Of a stretch of DNA of 64,000 nt, positions 1 to 11,790 are shown piece after piece. Source of the DNA: Ypsolopha sequella (taxonomy: Eukaryota > Arthropoda > Insecta > Lepidoptera > Ypsolophidae); the NCBI GenBank assembly GCA_934047225.1, contig OW203992.1, forward strand, positions 3,337,501 through 3,401,500. Reading direction: 5' to 3'. Both the position numbers and the translations under genes were made by a program. Under the pieces are notes generated by a model that had not been told where the DNA came from, did no database searches, and saw only the letters and a program-made list of their open reading frames with translations. Numbering within the stretch: the stretch's first letter is position 1; the number at the start of each line of letters is the position of its first letter.

Positions 1-1
1 A

Positions 2-253
2 TATGTAGCCCTGAGTACGGACTACATGTTTGCGCCCTTCGGCGTTGAGACACTCGGACCGTGGGGACCGAGTGCACACTCTTTATATAAAGATTTATCA
101 AAACGCCTGGTCGATGCCTCCGGGGACCCTCGGGCTGGGACTTACCTCGGCCAGAGAATCAGTCTGGCCATACAACGAGGTAACGCTGCCAGCCTGCTAG
201 GTACTCCCCCGCACGACGGCAGCGACCTTGATAGAACTTTTTATTTAGTTTAA
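2..253 (+). CDS. C-terminal tail of a retroelement reverse-transcriptase ORF (cut by window edge)
   Basis: The frame is open from base 2 to a TAA at 251-253 (83 codons), and an internal ATG at 26 need not be a start. Readable blocks are FAPFGVETLGPWGPSA, SGDPRAGTYLGQRISLAIQ and RGNAASLLGT. This ETLGPWG...DPR...QRIS..IQRGNA pattern is what I recall from the extreme C-termini of retroelement polyproteins of the non-LTR type in invertebrates. An AT-rich tail with AATAAAATAAGG follows at about 322-332, as expected of a LINE 3' end. The catalytic RT domain would lie upstream of the window. Which LINE clade it belongs to is not determined. Recognition is from memory of the motif, not from a search. 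Confidence 0.55.
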   Translation, partial: YVALSTDYMFAPFGVETLGPWGPSAHSLYKDLSKRLVDASGDPRAGTYLGQRISLAIQRGNAASLLGTPPHDGSDLDRTFYLV

Positions 254-697
254 TTTAAAATATTATTTAGTTTTAATTTTATTATTTTTTATTGTTATGT
301 ATTTGATTTGTTGTGTGATAAATAAAATAAGGTTTTTTTGAATTTTTGGAGATAAATAAGACAATCACTGAAGTTCGATAGTGAAAATATTCTTTGTTAA
401 TATTTTTTTAAGGAATTATTCATGCTCTTTTCGATTTAAATTTATGTTAATAAACACTTACCACCGTATAATCAGGAGCTTGGCATCAAGCGGAAGAAAA
501 AACTTACCTGCAAGAAAAATATCAAGTTTAAAAACACAATAAATTTCACACAAATACATGTTGCACCAACCGGCGACCCCGAGGTGACCTATTTGTTCAA
601 TATTTACTTAGATTTTTGTAGAGTTTTTAAAAAACTTTATTTTCAGAACTAAGAATACCACGTAGTTAAACGTGACGTCAAAAGTTAAGAATAACTA

Positions 698-1236
698 CAC
701 TGGTGGACATAAAAATCGACTCGAGCATTGTTGTTCTACATTTAAGGAAATAACCCAATCATACAAACATAAACATATGAAATATATAACATATCATTTT
801 AAAGGTATAGGTCTCCACCTTTGATTAAATGCATTTTTGTCTTAAAGTATTTGCTATACAGGCTGTAATTTTTTTTTAAGTGATGAATTAACAAATATTC
901 AAATATTCAAATAGGGAAAAATTAAAAAAAAAAAACTTCTTTTACAAAATCATTCTATTATTCATTAATTAAGTTTAACATTAGTACTTCGTGTTACCCC
1001 TCTAGCCCTTATAACTGCTTGCAGCCGGTTCTTCATTGACCTAATAAGTTTTTTATTAATTAAATGAATTTCACGTCCTGTATAGCGAATACTTTTAAAC
1101 CAAAATGCATTTATTCAAAGGTGGAGGCCTATACCTTTAAAATGATATATATTTCATATGTTTATGTTTGTATGATTGGGTTATTCCCTTGAATGTAGGA
1201 CAACAATGCTTGAGTCGATTTTTATGTCCACCAGTG
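698..1236. mobile_element. Tc1/mariner-type element with long terminal inverted repeats
   Basis: The terminal inverted repeats begin CACTGGTGGACATAAAAATC and extend about 150 bp from each end. TA dinucleotides flank both ends (696-697 and 1237-1238), the TA target duplication typical of Tc1/mariner elements. The middle carries only the last ~38 codons of a transposase on the minus strand (separate entry), so the element cannot mobilise itself. A second copy with the same internal structure lies at 51506-52009. Confidence 0.85.
965..1078 (-). pseudogene. Tc1-type transposase C-terminal remnant
   Basis: Reading from 1078 down to a TAA at 965-967 gives about 37 residues, including LIRSMKNRLQAVIRARG and then VTRSTNVKLN and a stop. 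The pattern LI.SM..R.QAVI.A.G is the usual C-terminal end of Tc1-like DDE transposases, whose catalytic core would be upstream but has been deleted here. It lies between the inverted repeats of the element at 698-1236. The same remnant recurs in the 51.5 kb copy, so the deletion predates the spread of this non-autonomous form. It has no catalytic residues and no function as a protein. Confidence 0.75.
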
Positions 1237-1390
1237 TAGTTTATTCCGAAAAGGATCTGCGCACGCACAAAGAGGAACTGACTTTCAAATTATTCCATTC
1301 TCACTAAAATATATATTTTCAGACAAGGATGCAAAGAATAGAGACCGGCTACCAGCGAAACAGAAATGATCAGATAACTGTGAAAAAGAA

Positions 1391-1684
1391 AAACCGGCCA
1401 AGTGCGAGTCGGACTCGCGCACGAAGGGTTCCGTACCATTATCTATAAAAACGGCAAAAAAAACATGTCTGTTGTATGGGAGCCCCCTTGAATATTTATT
1501 TTATTCTGTTTTTTAGTATTTGTTATTATAGCAACAACAGAAATACATCATCTGTGAAAATTTCAACTGACTAACTAACACGGGTTATAAGATACAGCCT
1601 GGTGACAGACGGACAGACGGACGGACAGCGGAGTCTTAGTAATAGGGTCCCGTTGGTTACCCTTTGGGTACGGAACTCTAAAAA
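1391..1684 (+). mobile_element. SINE with conserved lepidopteran core (complete copy)
   Basis: It starts with AAACCGGCCAAGTGCGAGTC and ends GGGTACGGAACTCTAAAAA. The interior carries a (GACG/GACA)n stretch near 1606-1628 ('gacagacggacagacggacg'). The copy at 28027-28321 is nearly colinear over its whole length. This core is very widespread in moths and butterflies and may be what has been called Metulj, but that name is from memory. The element has no ORF. Confidence 0.8.
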
Positions 1685-1689
1685 GTACC

Positions 1690-1872
1690 TACTTAAATAA
1701 TGAATACCTTGTATCTATTTATGACATAATATAATGGCTGAGCCAGTGCCATCAGCCTCTGTGTCACGAATTGTTACATTTTAAGGATTTAATTATATAA
1801 AAAATCCAAGATTTTTTGTGTCTTATGTTAAGGGGCATTAAATAAAGTTTTTATCTATCTATCTATCTATGA
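1690..1872 (+). mobile_element. LINE-like 3' end with (TATC)n tail
   Basis: The sequence ends in GGGGCATTAAATAAAGTTTT followed by four to five TATC units (1851-1869). AATAAA followed by a simple-repeat tail is the usual 3' terminus of insect non-LTR elements. No coding remnant is visible. The 5' boundary is a guess. Confidence 0.4.
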
Positions 1873-2204
1873 TAATATATGAACTTTGCTGCATAATAGG
1901 TTACTTGGCAGTACACGAGAATTTCATTCAAAAGTCTACTTGCATCAAATCTTTCAAGGTGAAATCTGCAACATGTCTCGTTTATAAATAAATATTACTT
2001 TACTAAAGCAGCCTCATATGTTACACTCAAAAACACTTGTCCTTGTGGAATCGACACAGAATCAGCCACATTCAAAGTGACATCTTTTTGTTTAATAATC
2101 TTTGCGTGTTTGGAATAAGAACTAAGAAAACTGTGAAGTGCTGGAAACTTTATACAATGCTACAAGGATCTAAATAAACTTTAGTGATGTCGTACGACTT
2201 TTCC

Positions 2205-2428
2205 TTCGTTCATCCATCCATCAGTCGGTGTTCGTCCACTCTTGGCAGTCCTCCGTCATCCTCATCCAACCGCTACCCGCAAAGCCCTTCAGGTCATCAG
2301 TCTAGCGGGCACGAGGTTGGCTTACGCTACGCTTTGCTGAACGTGGTCTTCACCACCACACCTTTCGGTCTCAACGGCCATCATGTCGGCGACAGATATG
2401 TACGAATTTGTACGGCTTTTGGTCCATA
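2205..2428 (-). pseudogene. RTE-type LINE ORF2 C-terminal relic
   Basis: The minus strand retains a degraded version of the C-terminal block found intact at 58863-59153: HICRRHDG, then AKRSV.QPRA, DDLKGFAGSGWMRMTED and QEWTNTD, followed by TGATGGATGGATG. Stop codons and one or more frameshifts interrupt it. RTE-type elements encode an AP endonuclease and reverse transcriptase in one ORF, and this is the end of that ORF. The plus-strand open frame over the same bases is the antisense shadow. Confidence 0.7.
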
Positions 2429-3827
2429 TAAAACAATCGTATACAATATACGGTGATTTTTTGAACATAATGTATGTGTTTTGGATTCATCTGATTATAC
2501 ATCATTGACTTGATCATAGAAATTTGGTTCTAGGACTTTGGAAATAATAAGGAAAATATCATTTCTTCATGGAAAACATTAATAGGTACGTATCAATTAA
2601 GTAAACTTTAGTTTAAATTATTGCATACTTTTGCACGAAAAAGGAACTGACAGTTCGTGATAGTGGGAAATGCGCTTTTAACTACTATGGTGCATGAGCC
2701 ATTTCACATTGTCGCGAACTTTTGAATGTTGCAATTACCACTATCACGAACTCTCAGTTTCTTCCTTCGTGCAAAAAATATACTTTACTCAGTTTGCAAT
2801 GACAATCGCAAGTGTTTGTTGTTTCAATATTTTTCAGTACGTAATAGTAAACAAGTCCCAGTGGCGCCACCATCGCAGACTGACGTTTCACAAGCAGCAT
2901 AATATGCAGTTTTATTATAAAAAATCTAGCGCTATGCAAATATGGCATATCACTAGATCTACAGGTGCAATAAGTACTCACGTGGTAGGTCTAACATGCG
3001 ACAAGCTAGTGCTTAGATGTATATCTAGAATATTTTAGTGCCCTAGTATTTAGCATGACGATTGCTACTGCGGAACTTGCTTTCTTAGGAATCCGTTAAA
3101 ACATTAAAACCATTGTAAGGAATCTTCAGTCTGTCGCACCACGGCTTAACTCAAGGAACTGAAATTTAGCATGTAGGTCTTGGACGAAAGATGTAGGTGG
3201 ATAATTTATATAGTAGGTAGGTACCCCAGGGAAATATAAAAATCTTAATGACGACACATTTTAGAAAGTCATGTAGGGTAACCATAGACAATACAGCCCA
3301 GAAAGACGTCTATTGTTCAACATCTTGCGTACAAGTAATTCTGTCAACAACCGAAATGGGATACTGCAATCCTATTGGCTCTTCCAATCTTACGTATAGC
3401 GCCACAAACTTATCTTTACCGAAGACGAAGACTCTAACATAATGAATATAGAAACCATTTTGGTTTGGTTTACAGAAACATATAATTTTGTAGTGGCGAA
3501 TTATATCTGCTGGTTCAGTCAGATGTGTTTACATTGTATATGATGCACGCTTTACCGACTTTGTTTCTGTATCTCAGTATAAATTATCTCTCTGTTTGGA
3601 GGGAAAGGAAGATAGATAACAACACTTCTTGTCTTGGGCAGAGAATATAAAGTATGTCTGAGGTATCATTTCACTTCATTCATTTCATTTCATAACTTTT
3701 ACAAATCTGGGAATAAATATTCGGGCCTAGTATTTAGAAATTTAGAAAGCTTTTCTTCTTATTATGTTGGAAACTGTTGCGGATGTTATTATCAAATAAA
3801 AATGAAAATTATACGCTTGTTACCTAC
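2429..3827. other. Unassigned AT-rich sequence
   Basis: No repeat or gene is recognised here. A short near-inverted repeat surrounds 2630-2770: 'ggaactgacagttcgtgatag' against 'cactatcacgaactctcagtt', about 55 bp apart, with similar flanks (tgcacgaaaaagg / ccttcgtgcaaaa). This suggests a small MITE of about 140 bp at roughly 2630-2775. Confidence 0.4.
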
Positions 3828-4251
3828 TTAAGGCGCTACGGAAAAAAAATTGACACTTTTAGAACTTCTATATCTACTTCGGTATATAATGTATAATTTT
3901 GATAAAATTGTATATTATTTTTGAAATCTTTCTCTAGGGATCGGTTAAAACAGAAACGCGATTGGAGAATTTCGGCTCGATAGTAGTATTTATTGAAATG
4001 AGGTCTTTATCGACACCAATTCTCCTGGTTTGACAATTTAGAATGACATATGGACTGCAATTATACTTTATTAGATGGGTTTTAACAGTATCTAGGACCT
4101 GGTTAAACGAAATTTTGATAGCATTTTTAGTACATTTTATATTAATAAAAAACCGACTTTTTGCTACTTTTCCACGAATCCGTTCCTCGCACTGAGGGTT
4201 TTTTCGCATATGGAGTAACAGGGACGCTAAAACTTTTACATATCGCCTTAA
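3828..4251. mobile_element. TTAA-flanked MITE (piggyBac-type target), 424 bp
   Basis: TTAA occurs at both ends (3828-3831, 4248-4251), with short inverted termini TTAAGGCGCTACGG at the left and the complement of TTAAGGCGATATG at the right. TTAA targets are characteristic of piggyBac transposases. It has no transposase ORF. Related copies are at 16910, 33557, 45989, 55835, 59785 and 63896. Copies here, at 33557 and at 59785 are all 424 bp. Confidence 0.75.
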
Positions 4252-4539
4252 TACGCTTTTTATTTTTGCAGGAAGCTTCCAACATATATGCGTTATTTCA
4301 GTCTCCTCGGGTTCAGGCGCCTGCAATGTCACAATACCGGGAACTCATTACTAAAATATCTGCTAAGAACCCATACATTTCTGGAATCCCCCTATAATTT
4401 GAGTGGCTGCCTAGCCAGATGGAGCCTGTAGTGGAACGGATCTATAAGTTCATATTTTGGTACAAAACCCTAACAAGTTCCTCCTTTTATAAACTTTGTT
4501 TTATTAAAGGCATTCTTTAAGCTGTCTAATTTGTATTAC

Positions 4540-4690
4540 TAGGGTTCCGTACTCGAAAATGAGGGGTAGCAACTCTTGTGGTATGACATGTGTTCATCTG
4601 TCTGTCTTTCTGTCTGTGACAGGCAATTTTCTCCGAGATTGATAAAGCTATCAACTTGAAATTATGACTGCCTCTTGTCTAAACCGTTGT
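4540..4690 (-). mobile_element. SINE (CGGCCAAG-core family) 3' fragment
   Basis: It begins AGGGTTCCGTACTCGAAAA and continues into CTGTCTGTCTTTCTGTCTGTG. This matches the reverse complement of the 3' half of the element at 1391-1684. The 5' core is missing or diverged. Confidence 0.55.
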
Positions 4691-5285
4691 GGATCGTTGT
4701 CACAACGTTGTGTCAAAAATATTTTTCTTTATTTAGAGGAAAAAGCTTTAATCCTATAGCGATAAAAGACGTGAATACTCAAATGAATCAAAAGAAGGGG
4801 TTAAACCGAGTCAGCGCCACAACGAGCGAACACATAACAGTTTTTTAAAAGGCTTGTCCGTCGATAAGTCCACTCATACGGCGTATCGCAGTTTGGCGCG
4901 GGTCCCTATTCCGGCACTGGAATCTGGAAAAACGTGAAAAGTGACCGAGATAAGGGCGCTGTTGGCTCGCGAGCGATAGCCATGCGACCGCTAGTCTCCA
5001 GGATAGGGGTGTGCACTACAATTTAAAAAAATAAATTTTTTGTAACTTTTTTTTCATTGTGATGTTTAAACTCCTTTGAACAATCGTCATCTTTATCGTT
5101 GTGTTATGTACAAGCGAAGAGACCTCAAAGGTGTTCCATTTATTAGCATCTATGCAGTAAAAACCTTTTTTTCACCAACGATAATTACGTGGTTTATTAT
5201 CGCCATAATACAGGCAGGCAGGTTTATCACAGCACAGTCTTTTCCGCCACCGTTCAGCAAAATTATATAAAGATACAAAAAATGA
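4691..5285. other. Unassigned; contains a GC-rich block
   Basis: Bases 4850-5010 are clearly more GC-rich than the surroundings (e.g. 'gtttggcgcgggtccc', 'ggctcgcgagcgatagcc'). I see no ORF, tRNA or repeat match elsewhere in the window. Confidence 0.3.
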
Positions 5286-5398
5286 ACAGTGGAGACCACA
5301 TCAAGACATACACTTGCAGTAAGAAATTAGCCCCTATAGAGAAGAATATAAGACAGGTACAAAGTCCAATGTGTCTTACTTGATGCGGTCTCCACTGT
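5286..5398. mobile_element. Small palindromic MITE, 113 bp
   Basis: The termini ACAGTGGAGACCACATCAAG and the reverse complement of ACAGTGGAGACCGCATCAAG face each other. No further copy was seen in this window. It is too short to encode anything. Confidence 0.65.
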
Positions 5399-6057
5399 AC
5401 AAAGAAAAGAAAATATTTATTTACAAAAGAAAGAATTGCAATGCTAGAAATCTTAGTACAATGGTAGCCTGGCTTTTTTCGTACAGTTTTATGTACCTAC
5501 AGGTACAATAATAACGATATACACACAAGAAGTTAACATAAATATCTAAATACTCATTGATAGATGCATCTGTGAAGGCGAGGATCCAACCTGGACCTTC
5601 CATTTTCGATTCAGTCGTCTTGAGCTGTGAAGACATAGTAATTTTCCGAAGTTCTGACGACGATACTTAAATAAAGTGTTTTGTAATTGTATTTGTAATT
5701 TTTCAAAGTTTCCCAAAGCGACAACCCTAGTAAAAGCCCTGATATACAATATCGGTCACGCAGGCGGGAAATGCACGCGTTTTTATGCACAGCGGGTATC
5801 GAACTCTGAACCCCTGCACTGCAGGTTCGTTCACTCCTTGTACCGGGTCGGAGGGGGGGTTTAGCTGATGATGTCAGGAGACATTAGGGGGTTATATTGA
5901 TATTTGGCTGATCTGACGTTTAGAAAAATCTTTGTTAAACTGTTTACTTATAAACGGATGAATTCATCCAACAATAGACTTCTATTGTTATATGTTTTTT
6001 TCGTTGGCAAGCAGGTTAAGGAACACTTACCCGTAAGATGGACCCAAGTTACGATCT

Positions 6058-6207
6058 GGAGCCGTATTTTTGAATCGTTCGTTTTAATTTACGTGCGAAA
6101 GTATATACCCATCTCACGTAGCACATCAGAACTTGTCATTTGCAAGATGAGACAGGTATATACTTTCGCACGCGAATTGAAAAAGAACGATTCAAAAATA
6201 CGGCTCC
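6058..6207. mobile_element. Palindromic MITE, 150 bp
   Basis: The arms start GGAGCCGTATTTTTGAATCG and are complementary for about 60 bp, with a short unique centre near 6120-6150. A flanking 'ctgg' at both ends may be the target duplication. An open frame that spans it is fortuitous. Confidence 0.7.
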
Positions 6208-8130
6208 TGGACTGTGGTCTATTACTTTACTATTGTTCTAGCCACAATGAGAATAAAAAGTGTCAAATATTCAACGGAGCACTGATTGGCTTAAAGTTAA
6301 CTATTGATAGCCAATCGAGGTAAAAATTTCAAAATAACATCAGTACCTGAGTACATAAGATCAATTTAGGATATTTTTTTTTTCATTACAGTCAATTTCA
6401 AAACAACATCATAATAAATCAGTTTCAAAACTAAGAACATCCCATAGAAAAGCCAAATTAATGATCTTTTTACTTTTAACCAAGGTTCTTAATCTGTTGA
6501 GTCTCGTTATAGCTGAAACAATAGATGACAGGCAATTTGGTTACATCTCATGACGTACAGACGAGCTAAAGATGTAATTCACAAATCTTCGTCAATGTTC
6601 GTATTCTCGGAAACAAGCCGAATTGAAAGAGTTATTTGAAAACTTAAAGAGCAAATAAAACTTAGTAATTTTAGAACACGTGCAAAAAGTCGGAACCAGA
6701 GCAATTATAGGTATCATTTTGGCTGTTTATAAACGACCGGAAGTGTGCAATCTGTCATGGAGTGAAAGTGAATTATGAATATATGAAAGGTACATGAAAA
6801 AAAAAAAAAGGTAAATGGAAAATAATTTCCAAATAATTGGAATATTGGCACTACGTAAGAGCTTTGAGTGTAACAAATCACGGTCACGAAAAGTTGTAGA
6901 AACAAAATATTGGCAAAAAAAAACACGGATTTTAGTGATATAGTGCATTTTACGATTTTCCCGCCAATTTTACAGTGCTAGTCGCCTCAAAGTACGACTG
7001 TATTTAGTTTCAAAATTTGTCATAACTCCTTATTATTTTTAAATATTTTCAAAGTATCTGTTTAATCAAAGAATTTTTTCAAAAAACTTTAAGGCAGCAT
7101 ATTCCGAGAAATCTGTCCTGCTCCAACGCTTTTATTTTACACCTTGTGGAAGCGGGCCGCTCAGAAAACTCGCGATTTCAAGGTTTTTTTATTTATTATT
7201 TTTGATTTAGTCTTATTAATTTAATGGCCATGTTTCTTTTTACGACATTTAATAAAACAAAATATCCAAATCATCCAAAAATAATAATATCCATCCAAAA
7301 CCTACTACCTATAACTCAAATGAAATGAATAACTATGTAATGAAAAATACCTTTGTGATTTTATTGGATGTTGGAATATGCAAGTAAATGTATCGAACGG
7401 CCAAAATATTAGGATCAAAGAGTGAAACATGACATATATTTTTTTCTAAAAATCCTCAGTAATTTACAAATAAAACACAAGAATACGACGTTTATCCGTG
7501 AAATTTCGGAAAGCATCGCCTTAACAAAAAAGACACTCCTATTATAACCTTTTTACCTCCCTTGTATGCAAAAAAGTCCCATGTGTACAAGATCCACGAA
7601 AGAGGAAATTAAAACAACCCCCAATATCACCAGATCTCGGGAGGATGTTTCAAAAATCGAACGCTAAATCACAACAGAATGTCCGGCCGAAAAACTTATC
7701 CGGTTCGCGCCTAGGCCCCCCCTCCTAGTGCCTGGAGGAGGGGGACAAAGGGGGAGGTCTTATCTCTGACTTGCAGATTGAATATATTTCATGTGTGAAC
7801 TTCATACGATGGAGGTAGTCGCTCGAAGTTTTATATTATATTAGGTTTACATGTTATTTGTCTTGTCACATTAGGTGGGTTTTGGCGGGTTATTGTTTTG
7901 ATGTATAACTTAACTTTTTGTTATTAAAAGAACCTTAATATAAGATGGTTGAAATACAATAACTGTAGGATACATCGTCGGTATAGTATTATTATATTAG
8001 GTATTTCCTAAAAAATATTTGAAATTAAAACTGAAATTGACGGAATGTTTTTAGAGAACCAAAGAAAAAATAACTCTTATCGCAATGCTTGTTGTCTATG
8101 ACTATGTCTATATGACAATATAAAGAAACT
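6208..8130. other. Unassigned AT-rich sequence
   Basis: No convincing gene or repeat. A short GC-rich, C-run-rich patch at 7680-7765 ('cgcctaggccccccctcc', 'ggagggggacaaagggggagg') stands out. Nothing else is supported. Confidence 0.3.
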
Positions 8131-8133
8131 AGC

Positions 8134-8420
8134 TTTAGCCCGCGGCTTCGCCTGCTTTGATTTATTTTTATGAAGACAATCGATCTGTAAATATTTTTCG
8201 GGCTCTTAATTTTATAGAACGTATTCCCAAAGGTTTGAATTAAACTATTTGTTATTCTCTAAATTGATACTCTGTCTTTGATGAGGCCAGAGGCCGAGCC
8301 TCGTTTCCAAATGAAATTATTTCTTGAACTCTTGTTTGGTCCCCAGTTGTAGGGTGTCTTTGGCGAGACCGAAGGTCGAGCCGCGTTTTCGAATTTTAAA
8401 ATATTAATTGTTATCTGAAT
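8134..8420 (+). repeat. Fragment of a common insect repeat (CTAGC...CCCGCGGCTTCGC)
   Basis: It begins CTAGCTTTAGCCCGCGGCTTC, similar to the start of the repeat at 32217. Two diverged versions of a segment containing 'gaggccgagcctcg' and 'gaccgaaggtcgagccgcg' sit about 80 bp apart (8280-8310 and 8350-8390). No ORF is present. Confidence 0.4.
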
Positions 8421-10537
8421 TGATCCTCTGTTAAAGTGTACACTAACAGGTACACTTCAATTTTAACCTGTTCCCTTGCAAACGGCTCAATTAGTCGGCC
8501 ATGCTTTAGTTCTTATATTTTTATCGAGAATCGATAAGAGAAAGGGTAGAATAATTATTCAATACCTACATAGGTACTTGTTTTCTTTATCATTTCACGG
8601 TACCCACTGTTTAAAACAGAATAGTTATCAGCTAATGAGAGAGATAATGTTCTGAACGGGAATCGAATGTGGGACCTTGTGTTCATCGAGTTAATCTCTC
8701 ACCTGCGTAATTAACTCAAATGTCCCAGAAACTACCTTACTGAATTATATTACTAAATTAAGTTAAAGATAGACACGGAAAGATAAACTTTTTCCAATTA
8801 TTTTCGATAATTGTATAAACCAGTACTATATACATGTACTACTTACACCTGTCTACTAGAGGTAGGTAGACACCAAACATCACTATCTACTACGATCCTG
8901 ACACGCCTCCTTCGCATCCCAGTACATAATCAAAAGAGTAATATTTTTCTGAGTCGTTTCTTTCGTCACGTAATTTCATGACCTACGGAAGTTGTTTTTG
9001 GATTTGCCATTTTGTAGTCGATAATTTTTATAATAGTACTATTTAAATAAGTCCGACATGCCAGTATTATACACGGGCTAGATTTTTAGTCCCTGAAAAG
9101 CTGAATACTAAGATAGTACTCGTCTATACAAGTAACTTTTACTGTGGAGTCATTCGACCATCCGTTAGTTCAACTGATATTTTCTGTTATTATTTTTATC
9201 ATGTGCTGTGGATTTCTGTGTGAATAATAAAATAAATGAAAAAAAGCAGTGGAATGTGTCAGATACAACCGTAAATTATTTAAGTGGATACTCCTTTATG
9301 TCGCCTCCTTGCTCAATCACAGAGGTAGGAATCCTCAGCAATCAATAGCGGCCATACATATCATAATAATGTGTCAGGGCATTCGTTTACGAAGTCATTT
9401 TTATTTTTATTTGTTATTCCGATAAAATAAGCATTTTATTATCATAAATAATAACTAATAAATATATAAATGGAAGCTGGGTACTTTCTGTCCCCTCTTC
9501 CAAGGTAAAGCTGAAAAGTTCAAATGGCCGACAGCAGAAAAGATGATAAAAAAAAGAATGAACGATTAAAAAGCGTAATTAATAATCTATAATCAAATTA
9601 AAAATAAAATTATCTTTCTTTAAAATGTTCATCCCGGAAATGATGTACAAATCCTGAATAGGCCCCCCTGTACAAGATGTGAACATAGAAGTATTCACTT
9701 TCAACTCTTCTATACATTTTGGTCAAATAGGAACCTTTCTATGAAACAGCTGACTTTTATTTTAGGTTTGACTCTATAGCAAAACTTGTTTTATATAGAC
9801 AATCACACACAAACCAATACACTTCACTACATATAGTTATAATTATAACACATTTTGAACTGCAAAAAAAAAAACTTTGATTTAATTATTTAAATACTGC
9901 AAAGTCATAAATGTTTTCAACAAAGTAAAAATTAACACTATTTGTGAGGAGTACGACAAAGTTGACCAAATACAAAAAAAACAAGACCAAATCAACTTCG
10001 TAAACTGACATACTTACCGACATACAAACTACCCTCATACAACAATAACTAAGGTACTCGCACTTGGGAGTACATGCTACCAAAGATATTAAACGAACTA
10101 CCAAGTGAAATTATTAGTCAACTGAATCGTAATCCTCACAAAATAAAAACTATTTTAAAGTGTCACTATCTCGATAAAAAAATTGATAAAATTAAATAAG
10201 TATAATTTTAGTTGTGAGCGCTTGCAGCGACACATAAACCTCTTTATGGTTTCCGTTAGCTGTATAAGTTTTTTTCTTGTATTTACTCAATAAACACAAA
10301 AAAAAATCTAAACTTTGTAAGTAAATACTTTCTATATTAATAAGTAATCTACAGCACCTTACTGCTCCCAAAACACGACCTAAAACCATACCTAGAGGTA
10401 CATAAACGGCATGCTATCCGTCCGTCAGACAGTTTTTACTAAACTAGCACGGCGAATGACTTTTGCCCTTGCTTTTTTAATCCTGAGGTATGTACATTAA
10501 ATTTACAATATGTTATTATAATACTAGGTATAAGGTC
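8421..10537. other. Unassigned; one SINE-like B-box and a LINE-like tail
   Basis: A B-box-like stretch on the minus strand near 8655-8685 ('gaacgggaatcgaatgtggg' on plus) hints at a tRNA-derived fragment. Bases 9181-9245 ('catgtgctgtggatttctgtgtg' then AATAAAATAAATG) resemble a LINE 3' terminus like that at 21650-21836. The remainder is featureless AT-rich DNA. Confidence 0.3.
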
Positions 10538-10935
10538 TTTTTCAATGCATGTGCTCGTAAAGTTCCACTTTTTATGCATTAAAACCGAACAGAAAGTCGA
10601 TTATTTTGCCCTAGGGCTTTATTATTATAATTTTTTTTTTATTTATTTACAATGGTTGGCTAACCTGCAGCCTTTCCATACTGCATGTGTATACATACTG
10701 ATGTCATACTTTTTTTCTACTGTTTAACGGCTCTGGATACAGTCCTTTTGAGCCAATCATAATTTAAAGTTCACAAGATTATATTTGTTTTATTTCCTCA
10801 CACTATGCATTGAAAAACGTAGTATGATACACGGGCGTTAAGAGCAATAAATTACTCGGTTACGTTTAAAACACTCACTACGCTCGTGTTTTAAATCGTC
10901 CTCGTGATTTATTCCTTTGCGCCCTTGTAGCATAA
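10538..10935 (+). repeat. Interspersed repeat family 'CAATGCATGTGCTCG', copy 1
   Basis: It runs from TTTTTCAATGCATGTGCTCG to CGCCCTTGTAGCATAA. Landmarks shared with the copies at 13650, 22410 and 62093 are 'ttgccctagggcttt', 'gttggctaacctgcag' and 'cacactatgcattgaaaaa'. The right part holds an imperfect hairpin built from 'aataaattac..gtttaaaacac' and 'gtgttttaaa..gtaatttatt'. It has no coding capacity. The class is unknown. Confidence 0.65.
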
Positions 10936-11790
10936 TAGTATTTTTCATTACGAGTGCGGAAAGCCTGTCATTGCAAAGAGTTCCGACGAATGTCTACCCG
11001 AGCCGAGGCGCAGCCGAAGGTGAGGGTTGACAGTCGGAACAAGTTGCAATGACGGTTCCGCACGTGTACTGAACAACTATTTTTAATACAGTTGCGAAAA
11101 AATGAAGCAATTTAATAAAATAATAAAAACACAATAAACTCAACTAACTAATACTCCACGCAATTGACGCAATAAATTCTTCGTATGTAGATATGTAGCG
11201 ACTTTTTGACTTTTCCGGTAAAATGTTCTCCGAAGCATTTTGTGCAATTATACTGAGTTCCGGTGGTGTTAATTCAAATAAAATATCGTCGAAATTTCTC
11301 ATTTTGTGCAACAAACAACTAAACCCGCAAAGAAAATTTTTGGAAAATGGCGCCAACCGTAAAAGAAAATAAGCAGAGATTTTTTTTGTTTTCTTCACCC
11401 ATTCTGGGTAGGCAAAGGGAACTTTGCCCATACAGCCAAGTCTTCAGTAGAATTTTTTTATTGATATGAAATGAAAATGAAATTTAATGAGATGAAATGA
11501 AACCTAACCTAACTCATTGAATCAAATCATTAAATCTGATATTGAAACAAATTAGTACCTTCTTTTTAGAAATATTTGCATGAATCATAAAAACTTCTAT
11601 GAATTTTTTTTGTAAAAACTTTTTTCTTTTTAATAGACATTATTTTGACAGTTGGGAAAGAGAACGCACGAGTTCGGAAAAGGTAAAGAAAAAGCTCGAG
11701 TATGTAATAGCCTACATCCCGAACGCTATACGTCCCTGCAATACGCCACTTTTTGAGCAACTGTATTAAAAACTACTATTACTTTATAGG
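10936..11790 (-). mobile_element. Foldback element carrying a recombinase-like N-terminal ORF (candidate)
   Basis: A ~115-bp hairpin lies at 10950-11068: 'gtgcggaaagcctgtcattgc' against 'gcaatgacggttccgcac', with 'gttccgac/gtcggaac' inside. Related termini recur: 'ctatttttaatacagttgcg' at 11078 and the complement of 'gtttttaatacagttgctc' at 11755-11775. Between them lies the minus-strand ORF described separately. The boundaries are inferred from these inverted pieces. It is probably a non-autonomous relative of a tyrosine-recombinase transposon. Confidence 0.4.
11144..11431 (-). pseudogene. Truncated ORF resembling the N-terminus of a tyrosine-recombinase-like protein
   Basis: The frame contains MRNFDDILFELTPPEL from an ATG at 11300-11302, then LPEKSKSRYISTYEEF, and stops at 11144. 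The P.KSK.RY...Y..F pattern is what I recall from the SAM-like N-terminal (core-binding) domain of eukaryotic tyrosine recombinases of Crypton type in insects. Only about 52 residues from that ATG remain. The catalytic R..HxxR..Y domain is absent, so this is a fragment. Residues upstream of the ATG within the open frame look non-coding (Lys/Phe-rich AT translation). Assignment is by motif memory only. Confidence 0.4.

Noticed and set aside
2184..2456. Plus-strand 90-codon protein
   Set aside because: Antisense shadow of an RTE relic on the minus strand.
5862..5880. Canonical hammerhead (CTGATGA) near 5864
   Set aside because: No GAAA box or pairing helices at the expected distance.
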